The notes under the pieces: generated by a model
What the model saw: only the letters and a program-made list of their open reading frames with translations
What the model was told of the DNA's origin: nothing
Databases searched by the model: none
Shown: piece after piece, positions 1 through 11,050 of the stretch
Layout: every line of letters starts with the position of its first letter
Numbering within the stretch: position 1 is the stretch's first letter
Made by a program: the position numbers and the translations under genes
From: Sclerurus mexicanus
Lineage: Eukaryota > Chordata > Aves > Passeriformes > Furnariidae
Assembly: GCA_013396755.1 (NCBI GenBank)
Contig: VWZF01005254.1
Coordinates: 186,319 to 250,318 of the forward strand
Direction of reading: 5' to 3'
DNA: 64,000 bases

Positions 1-179
1 ATGTTGGTAAGGGTATTGTGCTTGATATATCCTACTTGGAGTCCCACTGAAGTTTCTGGCACAATTTGTCACCTAAAGCTTTAAAAATCCTAAGCAGCTA
101 CAGCATAAGGAATAGAGTTCCTTGTTTTATTTCATCATTTGGTTAAATGATGAAACAGAGGGCAGGAATGAACACAAAT

Positions 180-1000
180 TCACAGGGTTATCACCAGTGG
201 AATTCCACACAGATTGTGCTAGGACTTGTGTAGTTCACAATATTCACAGATGACCTGAAACAGCAAGTCATTAGTGAAATGACAAATTTTACTGCTGATA
301 ACATGTTATTCAAGGCAGTAAAAATGAGGGCAAACTATGAAGAATTGCAGAAGAACCTTAAGAAGATGAATGAGTAACCAATAAAATGGCAGATGAAATT
401 CAGTATAGATAAATGTCAGGCCATGCATATGGGAACAAGCAGGCCTACATTCACATACAACACAATGGGCCTTGAACTGGTCATTATCACTCAGGAACAA
501 AATCTTGGATTATAATAAACGGTTGTATGAAAACATCAGCCTAATATTGGTTAGAAAGGCAAATTAAAGCAAAGAATTATTTTAAAAAGGAATAAAGAAG
601 AAAACAGGGAACATCATATCTCTTTCTATAATTTTCTGGAATCATCCCTTTTTCTGCCATTTGAAGTAGCATCGATGAAAATTAGAAAAGGTTCAGGGAA
701 GGAGAACAAGGATTGTCAAGTGTATGGAACAGCTTCTTTTTATAAAATAAATAACAGAAGACTGTAAAACTTGAAGGAAAAAAAAAGTTAAAGAAAGTGG
801 TTAATATAGAGCTCTTTAAAAAAAGAGTGCCAGAGAAAGATTGGGTAAGGATTCATAATCCATTGTAAATGTAAAATCATGTTAGTAGGAGTCAGGTTCA
901 AAACAATTTTCATTCACACAGCAGCTGCGGGCTGGTGAAACTGCTCCAAAGGGTGCTGGAAATACTAAAAGGAACACGGGCTGGAGAAAAGACTGGGAGT
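180..1000 (+). mobile_element. Old CR1-like LINE fragment (end of reverse transcriptase domain)
   Basis: This stretch follows the 3' part of CR1-type LINE ORF2 in order. It has the region around the catalytic motif, the block resembling 'ATAAAATGGCAGATGAAATT' near 383-402, 'GAAAACATCAGC' near 529-540, 'AGAAAAGGTTCAGGGAAGG' near 684-702, 'TGTATGGAACAGCTTC' near 721-736, and the 'CAGGTTCAAAAC...TTCACACAGCAGC' block near 893-925. The reading frame is broken by many stops and indels. The catalytic FADD-type box, expected near 288-302, now reads T-A-D-N, so the enzyme is dead. The match weakens after about 920. The degree of decay suggests an ancient, amniote-age insertion rather than a young avian CR1. 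LINE identity is fairly sure; the subfamily and both ends are not. Confidence 0.72.
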
Positions 1001-1812
1001 ACTCATGGAAGAGGAGTCCAAAGGTACCTACCAAATGCATACATAGAATCTTTACCTCCAGAACTAAAAACTAGTGAAAAGAATATGAGGTGGGAGTGTC
1101 ACAGACACGTAAATTTCCATTTGTGACAAGTTTTATTTTGGAAACAATGGAAACAGTCATTTGGTGTGACTCAGAATGGCCTTTACTATATTGTTATTGA
1201 TTCTTCAGGTACTGCCTACATCAATACTTACAAACAAACCAAACAGTGTAGAGAACAAGAGGCACATCCTCACTGTTTACATATGCATTACGACTTCACT
1301 CTCATCCTTTTGCGACCATAAAACCATAGTGATTTTGTATGAATTTTCCTTTTCTATTCAAAGTTAATGGCAGTTGTTTCATAGTCTGTCAAAGTCTTTT
1401 TTTTTTTCCACACAGTGAATTGAAAAGATGACTTTATGCCCTCGCTAATGATGCAAGTACGTTGAGGAGTGAAGCCTGGTGAGGCTGGAGGAGTGTAGGA
1501 GGTGAAGACTGCCACACCTCGTGCAACATCGTGTGTTCTGCCTCTTAGAGTCAGTTCCAAGGATGCACAGTATGGCACCATTCTTACAAGTCATTTCAGA
1601 CCCTCACAGGCAAAGAGTGCAGCAGCACATGATGCAGACAGCAACAGCCTGGCACTTGAGTACCAACCCTCTCACAGCACAGAGACAGATGATGTGTGGT
1701 GTAACAGACACAAACAGTGGTAGACACACTGCCTTTTCCTGAAACTCAGCCTATAATTGAATGATAAGGAATTTGGGGCTGTCCTGATGAGAAATTTGAT
1801 CACTCAGATAAT

Positions 1813-1874
1813 TTTGCTGGGGTTTTTGTTGTTGTTGTTGTTTTTTGTTGTTTTTTGTTTTTTTTTTTTTTTTA
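1813..1874. repeat. T-rich low-complexity run with GTT triplets
   Basis: A (GTT)n stretch passes into T runs broken by single G bases and ends in about 17 uninterrupted T. It may be the tail of a minus-strand retroelement whose body is no longer recognisable, or simple slippage. Confidence 0.85.
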
Positions 1875-2655
1875 AAAAGGAGTCTCTGTTAAGTCCATGA
1901 TGTTCATGATGAGAAACATAAGTTTTTCCTATACCCATTGTTTCTGTAGGGCTGCTTAATATAAGATTTATACTCCCACCTTAGCAATGGCAACATTAAT
2001 CTTCATAGGTCTGGACTGCATACGTAGCAAGAATAATAATTATGAAAAACTATTTCTCCTCATATGTACTATCCATCTTATCTTTTAGATCATAAGCTAC
2101 TACTCATTATTCAACACTGCTAAATCAAAGTATTCTGAAGGTCAAAATGCCTTTGGTACTTCTACTTTTTTTGGGACAAATCACTGTTTTCACCAATATC
2201 TTTCATGACTCTAATACTACTTAGTCATTCAGTCATTCAGGTGTGTTTGAACACTTTTTAATAGAACCACATCAAGCTTTTAATACTAAGAAACCAGACA
2301 ATCTCTAATTTCAAACTATCTTTTGCTTTATTCTTGCACAAAAAGGATGAAGATACATATGATTAAAACTAAACAGCACTATATTCTTCAAAAGCAGAGA
2401 ACTAATCACTGCAAAGTTTTTAGTGAAGAGACATAATATTTTCTTCTACTTTTTATTGTTTCACTGGCACTTGCGGTTACTTTACAGTATCTGCTTCCCT
2501 TCGTGGTTGTACTTTCCAGAATTTAAAGTTTCTTCTTAGGCATGCATCATTCTTGGAAAACTTGGCAAAACAATTTTCTTCAATAGAAGGAGTGTTGTTT
2601 CCTAGGCTGTATCCAACTGATATTACAGGCATTTATAAAAGCATTGTTTCTTTTG

Positions 2656-2746
2656 GAAAAACAAAAACAAAAAACAAAAACAAAGAAAAAACCCAAAACC
2701 AACAACAACAATAAAACAAAAAAAAAATCAAACACACAAAAACCAC
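2656..2746. repeat. A-rich (AAAAAC)-type low-complexity run
   Basis: About 90 bases consist almost only of A and C: AAAAAC and CAACAA units followed by a poly-A run and CACACA. No coding potential is seen. Confidence 0.88.
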
Positions 2747-5700
2747 CTTATAGTCTATTGTTCGTTATAAATTGTCTTCAGAGAAGGAAAACATAGGAAT
2801 TTTTACTTTCTTTTTTTTGCTTCCTTAAACCTGAGAATGTTCTGAAGGATGATCACTGTTCTGCTCCATAGTTAGAACCGCTGAGATAAATATACTTCAT
2901 AATCTTTTTCTGCCTAGGACTCAGTGAAGATCCGTATAACAATACAGCTGAATCAGTGTATTTCACTGATTAAAGACTTTTGTCCAGAAAATAACTTTCC
3001 TCCAAAGTCATTATACTGATGTGACTAACAAAATAGCTTGACTAACAACATAACAATGTCTACCAAAAGAAATATATAATGGTTTGCTACTTATAGTGAG
3101 CTAAACCAATAATTTATTAACATATGTTGATGAATAATTATCAATATAGTTAATTTGTCTAAAAATTGCTAATTAATTTGGCTTTTTGATCTTATATATT
3201 GACCAAACTGAGGGGCAGTGGAGGCAGGGGGGGAGAAGAGCTGCCATGGTGGTGGGGACATACTGAAAGAGCCTCTAATTCAGTTGATACTGTTTTCATA
3301 CTAATCATCATGAAAACATTTGACATGCATGTAGGCATATAATAATATAATGTCTTGCAATTTATGGAAGTCCCTCAGTATTTTATCATTAATCACTGTG
3401 CTATTGAAACACATTAATAATTTAAAAAAGAGAATAAAAGGTGAGGGTTTGAGTGATCAAAGTAACTCAGGTAAGACCTAGTTTGAGGCTTAGAAGGGCT
3501 GATCCGTTCAGGGTCTAGTCAGCCTGAACCCACAATATTAGGTTTCCAAGAAAGCATTTCACCTCAAGTTCTTATTTTCTTCATAAGTATAGATTTCTGG
3601 ATAAGAACAGTCACACAAGTATTTTGTTTTAGTTTGGTCTTTTTACCCCAAAATGCAAAATGTGAAAATGCTTTTGTACACATCCAGTTTCCAGATCTTT
3701 GCCATCTTATCATGCCTTCCTCTGCCTTTGTCTCAGCTTTTTTTCCAGAGCAGCCTGAAATGTGTCTGCACAGCCTCTGCTCTGTTGCTGCACAGCAGCA
3801 CATTCTAATGAAGAAAAACCATTCTCTTTCTTGAGTACCGACTCTTCTGGCAAGAAAATTGCCAACACATAACATAGCAGCAGTCTGTGCAAATTAGTTT
3901 GAGAAGCCTTCTAATGTGTGAAGAGACATTGCAATACTTCCCGGGTGAGATTAAAGCTTTAGGTCTAACTCATATTTTCATCACATCCAAGTCATCCATA
4001 AATCTCAATGTCCCATTTCTCAAAAGCAGCAGTAGAATTGCAGGATTTTTTTGTGGCATCAAATTTTGAGATCTAGGTATTTTTAGTGTGATCTTTGGGT
4101 CCAGTGGATAAGTGGGACATGGTAAGTTGAATGCTTGAAGTGTGCAAATATTCCTTTAAATAATGCATAAACAAAGTGATTGATGGATCAGAACCAAGTA
4201 TACTTGTGGATGATTATAGATCAGATGCATTACTACCATCAATATTTTTTTTTTATCTGCCTAAGTTAGGTTACAGAAAACCTGTCTAACTGAAGTAAAA
4301 TGATGAAGTATGTTGCAGAATCTTATTTCCATTATTGCTGTTTCTTATTTGGTAGAAATCCTAAAAGAAAGAGTTATGTCTTTTGAGCAGTATCGAAATG
4401 TTGTAATTTAATATATATACCTCTAACTCATACTGCCCCAGAAAACTCCATACCAAACCACGTCAGATTTACAGCAGAACTTAGCTGAAACCTGTGGAAC
4501 ATTAATGATATCTGCTGAAGCAGCTCAAGAATTAACCTAGCAATAAATAATAAAATAAGGGACTATTTTTCTTCAACAGGAAAATTAGGAAGAGTCTTGT
4601 CACAATACTCTCAAGGCAAAAAATTTTTTAACTGCTTCAAAAATAAATTACAATTAATAATTTGCTGTTTAAAAGTCTGCATATCTGAATGTCAAAACAT
4701 CCACTGATAATAAACTTGGTTGTGGTAAAGGTATGCAAACAATGTTTATCTTTACTAGCATATGAATAATTCATAAGCCATCAAGAACTTTTGAAAAATC
4801 AGTTTATGGATCACAGATTTATTTTAAAAATTTTCAAAACTTGTTTGTATTCTATACAGATTGACTCTGTGTTCTGCAAACTGCTCTTCCAGAGCTTAAA
4901 GGTGTTCTGAAGGACTCTGCATAAAGCATGTAAAATGACAATGAAACTTTGATATGAAATTATGGCTTTTACTAAACTTTTTATGCTTCACTTGTGCTCA
5001 GAATTCACAGGATTTACACAGAATAAAATGTCCAATGTGTCAAGTCCATTTCAATTTTGAAGGTTTACTGTTGCCTGAAATTCACTACTATAATCAGATG
5101 CTTCCCACTTCTCTCAGCAACACAACTGAGGTGCCTAGTTACCAGAAGCAGCCAAAACCCAAGGACAGCAATTCACATGAAAGTCAGGGACTCTGGCTTT
5201 GATTCTATTTGAAACAAACAAACAGAATAATTTTCTGTAAACTAGATAGAGTACTTCATCTAGTCACTGAAATAAAAGCAGATTTAGCAAATAAATGCAT
5301 CAAGCAAATTTTTTTGCACTCAAGATTTAAAAACAGTAGTAAATGTGCATTTTCCTGAGAGATATGAAGTTATCTGGGATATTGGTCTATGGAGTAACCT
5401 TCCAGGATGATAGCCTGGAGCAGAAGCCCTAGGGAAAAAAATTATCTTAAGCTTTTTAGCAGCCAATATATAAAGTTCCCACCATTTTGGCAGGAGACAC
5501 AAATTATTCCCAGCCTCACCAATCCTATGACAAGAGTCTCCAACAGCTGTAGTCCATTACTGAAGCCTGTTTCCCATTTTGTTACTCCTTAAGGTGGCTG
5601 GTGAGTGGAAATAAAGTTTGGCCTTGATCTGTATCTCACGCCAACTGAGACAGAAGTTAATGCTAAAGAATGCACTAAATAGCTAGTGGGTTTTGTGACC

Positions 5701-8523
5701 CAAAAATCAATTTTATATTAAAAAAACTTCAGATGGTCCCTACCACAACATGGTCTAATACATTCCTTCATGTAGCAATAATGTGGCTTTGGGAGTTTCA
5801 AAGGCCACTGGAGCTGCAGGCTCTGCAACCGGTGGCTACTGAACAGAGAATTTGTGTCTCAGATACATGAATCCTGTAATCCTAGTGATTGTCTGGTTTC
5901 AAACTAGAAGAGCTGTGTATAGCTAAAGCTCCTCTAACTCAAATGCTTTTGATTTTTAAAAAATAAATAAATACATAAAATTCTGATGTATTGGAGACAT
6001 AAATGCAGAAAATTGCCCAGCTGCTCTACCCTTGTAGGTGATGAACTTGGAGGGATGGTGCTCTGGAAGATATGTTGCCATTTTAGCATGCAACTCTACA
6101 ATACTAACATGTTCTGAAGGAGTGGAATTATTTTCACAGACAGTAACATATATTACTTATCTACACAGTAGTGGAGCAGGTTCATGTCCTCCTAGCTCCA
6201 GAGAGAAAGAAGGGAAAGACCCCTTATCTGTCCTATTTATTAAATTCATAAAAGTTCCCATCAGTTCTACTTATTATTTATGTGTTTTATCCCTGAAGGT
6301 TGTGTGAAATATACAGGAGAATGGAGAAAATTATTTTACTCAGTGTGCAGTTCTTCAATTTTGGAATTCCTTACAGTTGTACACAAGTACTTTACTCAGT
6401 TGTAAGTAGATAGTATTGCTCAATATTACTTTTTTAATTTCAGTTCTGTGCTTATTACTAAGAACTATCCATACTCTTCTCATGTTCATAAATTACAGAG
6501 AAATGGTGTTAGATTTGTACTTGCATTTCTAGGTAGTTTCTCAGAGAGCAATTTTTTCAGGGGTATGAAGTGAAAAAGAAATTTAATGAATTTTTGCATG
6601 ATGACAAATGACCTGTCACTCATCTTTAATCATTGCTATAGCTGCTAACAACATAAAATGACAATTCTGCATCAGATTATTATTACAATGGTATACAGTC
6701 ACCTTTTTTTTTAAATATCAGACATGATCTGAGCGCTAATAACTGCAAGAACAGTGGCTCTTGAATCTCTTAGTCTTCAGCTTTTGGGACAACATCATAA
6801 ATCTTTTTTTTTTTTTATTCCCTCTAAGGACAAATCTATTCAGTGACATGAGCTGAATGAGATTTCAAGAGGAAAGGCTATAAAAGACATCCTGTATGCA
6901 GAGAAAGAGTTAGAGCTTGCTGTGAGTCTTTACAGTAAACAGTAGGTAAGCACTGTCATTCTCACTTCATGTCACATTATATGGAATAGATAAGGAATGA
7001 GGAAATAAGAAATGGCAAGTCAAGGAACTGATTGCAGCAGAAGTCTGAATTCTGAAAATCTCTACTTTTTCAATGTGTCATGAATTAAAGCATTTTATTC
7101 CTACCATATCTTCCTTTTTTCTACCTCTTTCTGTCATTGTCAATGCTCTTTGACTACTTCAGATCTTAAAACTAACATAACATCTCCCATATTGTTTCAT
7201 ACAAACCTCTGGACCTTCTACCTTCTACCATTTATTCCTGTTCTTTGTGTCCTCCAAATGGTTTAGATATGCATTTATCTGTCTAGGTGCCTAAGCCTAA
7301 AAGCTGGATTGACAGAAGCTCTGTTAAACTGATGCCTGGCCTGAGTGGTTGAAAGTGTATCAACATTTAAATACAAATTCCATAACATGGCCAGAAATTC
7401 TTCCTATCTGAAAGGCCTGACAGCTTTCTGGAACCACAAATGTTTAGGTTTTTTTGAATTATCTGCTTTCATTGAGCAGCTTGGTAGTTGGAATATTTGT
7501 GCAAAATAAAAATATTTGATGGTACAGAAGAATACAAGTTTCCATGAAGTGTAAAGCTTTCACTATCAGGCTATGTGGTCATAATTTTTCCCAATTTTTG
7601 CGTCCCTGTCATTAGTTATGACATCTTCAGTTCAGCTATGGAGAGAGAGTCAAGTATGTATTTCAGAATAATAGTAAACCTGATACTTTAAATCTCTGTC
7701 TCGGAGAGAAGATGATAGGAGGATACAAAAATGTCTACATCAAGCTGTAAAATTAAAAGAAAACTCCTTGGGTTTTAGCATAAATGAATGTATCTCCTGA
7801 GTTCTTAAAGAAGAGGTTTTGTTACCTAAGCAAAGTGATCAAGGCTGCAGAATTGAAGATTGATTGTTCCTGCAATTTGAGACCTTATTTGCCCATGTTT
7901 GATTTGTGCCAGAACCATGAGTGTGCAAATAGGCATCAGTTGCTTTGTGTCAGACAATACTGGGCTCTGATCACTATGTCCCAACCAGAAACGAATATCT
8001 TACAAATACAGTTAAAAGATTCATATCCTACTAATCTAGTTGAAAGGTTCATTTCAAATATCGCGAGGTTTATCTTTCTAAATATTTCTACCAGCCAGGA
8101 GTTCAATAGTAGAGGTAGATACCTGAAGACACAGAAAATACCTTTTATCACGTCTACATTTGGGACTCAGGTTCACAAGCCCTCCTTCAAGTGAATGGAT
8201 TTTACAGCTCTCTGCCACAGATTGGAGGTATTACTGTTGTTTGTTCACCAAATACATGACAAATTGGTGATTGCCAGCAACTTCCACTAATTGGTGTGTA
8301 TTCTGGGTAAGTGTACTATGTACTTATATCTTAGTATACCAAAAGGGAAGGAGTAATTGTGTTCTGCATGCACAGAACACTTTGAGGACAGAGAAGTTTT
8401 ATCCCTTTCCAAAAAGCATCCACCAAGTTACAGATTAAGCAGACTGTACATCTTCTTTTCTGTTCAGTGTTAAACCTGGCCGGTGCATGAGACAAAGCAG
8501 GTTGTTTACTCAGATAATAAGAA

Positions 8524-9117
8524 TATTACTGGACTGGTTTGGGCTCAGATAGAGTTCATTTTCTTCACAGTAACTAGCATGAGCCTTGTTTTTGAATTGT
8601 GCTGGAAACTGTGTTGATAACTCAGGGATGTTTAAGTCACTGCTGAGCAATGCTTATAGAGACCCAAGGCCTTTCCTTCTTCTTGCCCCACTCCACCAGC
8701 AAGAAGGCTGGGAGTGCACAGGAAGCTGGAAAGTGGCACAGCCAGGACAGTTGACCCCAACAGAACAAAAGAACATTCATGTGACATCATGCCCAGTATA
8801 TAAATCTGGAGGAAGTAAAAGGAAGGGAGAACATTTATGATGGTGGTGGTTTTCTTTCCAAGTCATTATTATGCTTGATAGATCCCTGCTTTCCTGGGGA
8901 TGGCTGAACACCTTCCTGGCCATGGGAAGGGGTGAATGAATTCTGTGTTCTGCTTTGCTTGTGTGCACAGCTTTTGCTTTCCATATTAAACTCTCCTTAT
9001 CTCAACCTACAAGTTTTCTCACTTTTACTCTTCCAATTGCCTCTCCCAGCCTTCTGGTGGAGGAGGGAGCAAGCAGCTGTGTGATATTTAGCTGCCTACT
9101 GGGGCTAAACCATGACA
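8524..9117 (+). mobile_element. Solo LTR of an ERVL-type avian endogenous retrovirus
   Basis: This 594-bp unit has the order of parts of the ERVL-type LTR common in Neoaves. The 5' end contains 'GGTTTGGGCTCAGATAGAG' (8536-8554). A CRE-like GTGACATCA is at 8781-8789, the TATA box TATATAAA at 8797-8804, and the polyadenylation signal ATTAAA at 8985-8990. A 'TTATCTCAACC' block follows, and the 3' end is 'CTAAACCATGACA', closing in CA at 9117. No gag, pol or env lies on either side, so it is a solo LTR left by recombination between two LTRs. No clear target-site duplication remains. Family-level identity is fairly sure; the named subfamily is not. The promoter elements are intact enough to act as an alternative promoter, which is inference. 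Confidence 0.85.
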
Positions 9118-10711
9118 ATTATTACAAAATTTCCAGTGTAATTTAATTTTGTCAGCTAATGAGAAGCAATACTAATCCTGAAAAAATTGCCAGAATTACA
9201 AACGGAATTAACCTTAGCAAAACACACATTTCATCAGGAAAGATTCGACACAAAATTAAAATCAGCTTTATTCTAGAAATGACAATTTGTATTTTTCAAC
9301 CTACTCTATTTAACTACAAATTTTCTCTGATATGTATGGATTTCTGAGAAAAGCAATGCCTTTTCCTCACTGGTACATATTCAAATTGAATTAGAGCAAA
9401 TATTTTATAGCAGCCAATGCTTCAATTAGCATTTTATATTTTTTAATGGTTTGTCAATTTACTTTATTTTATTTTTCATTTGTAGTCACTTTTCAATTGA
9501 TTTCTATTTCCATTTATTTTACTTAAAAAGCCCACATTTCTACAGAATGTTAATATGGTTTCTTTTCCTTGCACCCATCCCAAAGCCACTGACAGAAAGG
9601 CACTCAACCATTTGAATGTTTTGACCAAGAGAAATATAAGCATTTTTTAAGCAATTGATTATATAATCAATTCTGTGTTGGTTGCAACAGTTTCTTTTAA
9701 GGGAAACATTCGGTTGTTTTGTATAAGACATATATATTGGCATATAATTAACCCATACAATTCATAGTCTACAATTGTGATAAATAGTACTAGTTTTGCA
9801 AGTATTCACATAAAATGTAAGTTAGTAGTGAAGACAAGTGCTTTACTTTGAATCTATAATTATTGCAATTGGATATTAGAATCTAAAAGTTACTAATAAT
9901 ATGCTTGCTGTATAAAAAAAATAAAAAAAACACAAACATGTTAGGATAGCACATTTTACAAATGCTTTGTTAGAAATCTGTGACATTTTATGATTATTTT
10001 TCTGATTCCTCTGTGTAACCAGGGATATGCATATCCATAAATAGAGTTTAAATGGAACAAAAAAAGTAACTGAAATGAAAAGGAAATATATCATTATAAT
10101 GTTCAGCTGCAGTCACGTGATAGCTTAGAGAAGTTCTTACAAGGAAGACAGGGGAAACAGAAATCACTGAGAATTGAAGGACAGGGTCAACATGTTGTCA
10201 GATTTTAAAGACTTCTTTTCCTCCTGGCTGAGTTGCTTTAAACAGCAGAACACATGCCAGTATCATTATTAGGTAATGTCATCCGTGATCACACTTACAG
10301 AGAAGCTGGAGTAAATAAAGGTACTAGCTTAGACCAGGATTTAGCATTATCAAAAACTATCTGATTCTATCAGTGGCAAGATATTCACCCTTGTATCTTT
10401 GCTGGATCATGTCTGTGACAACCCTGTCCAGTGCCAGAGGGTAAGAGCACATATTGTCTTCCAGCTCCTTATATATAACCATAGATCGGCACCATCGGCT
10501 CCAGTCCAAGAGAGCATCTGCCTTTTCCTAAAGGTCATGTGGTGCATCAGTCCAGTCCCCCGCTACTCTCTTTGGTTCTTCTAGGTACAGGGATCAGAAA
10601 TCCTGCAATCATGTTAAAGGGCCTCTGCCCACATGAGGTTTTCCATGGATGATGATGCATCCATTTTCTGGACTCAAAAAGAAGTTGAATGCATTTGCAT
10701 GAATAGAAAAA
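9118..10711. other. Unannotated AT-rich DNA
   Basis: No gene or transposon was recognised. The part at 10390-10680 is less AT-rich than its surroundings and could be an unrecognised old repeat. The rest is low in GC, with many T/A runs. Confidence 0.5.
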
Positions 10712-10733
10712 TTTGCAATTTGCAAATTGCAAA
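10693..10733. promoter_or_regulatory. POU octamer next to a perfect 22-bp palindrome
   Basis: The octamer ATTTGCAT (POU/Oct consensus, minus orientation) is at 10693-10700. Twelve bases on, 10712-10733 reads identically on both strands; it is built from TTTGCAAT and ATTGCAAA arms around a central TTGCAA, a C/EBP-like half-site. Sequence facts are direct; regulatory function is inference. Confidence 0.35.
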
Positions 10734-10924
10734 ATCTATCAGGATCTCTAGCCTGCCTCCTCTGTGAAAAAGTTGAATGCTGTCATAACTTAATAGATAC
10801 AGCTTAGCTGGTTCCATCCAATACTCTTTGCCTGCCAGTGGAATCTATCTGGAGCCAAGCCACTGGATAGTATAGCTTCCGGACACATCTCAAGCACAAA
10901 CAATGGCATAGATCAATATGATAC

Positions 10925-11050
10925 TTTCAGGCACATGGTGTGACTCTTGGGGATGGTCCTGTGCAGGGCTAAGAGCTGGCCTCGATGGTCCTTGTGGGTC
11001 CCTTCTAACTCAGCATATTCTGATTCTGTGGTCCTGTGATCCTGATTCAA
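10925..11050 (+). mobile_element. CR1 LINE 3' end, truncated
   Basis: The block 'GACTCTTGGGGATGGTCC' followed by 'GGTCCTTGTGGGTCCCTTC' (10989-11007) is the CR1 3' untranslated end. It closes with degenerate copies of the 8-bp ATTCTGTG-type CR1 tail repeat at about 11017-11046. Only the last 120 or so bases are present, as expected for a 5'-truncated CR1. It shares the upstream signature with the copy at 43705. Confidence 0.8.

Larger units (their letters stand above)
1001..8523. other. Unannotated AT-rich intergenic or intronic DNA
   Basis: No exon, RNA gene or recognisable transposon was seen apart from the two simple-sequence runs listed separately. Open frames are of chance length; the longest, at 7784-8194 (+), has 136 codons and no recognisable domain. 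Short T runs occur at 4250, 6710 and 6805. Confidence 0.55.

Noticed and set aside
4954..5202. 82-codon + frame starting with a signal-peptide-like hydrophobic stretch and two CxxC-like cysteines.
   Set aside because: Length is of chance level, there is no family resemblance, and no splice or promoter support is visible.
7784..8194. 136-codon + frame.
   Set aside because: About one frame of this size is expected by chance in 64 kb at this base composition; no domain is visible.
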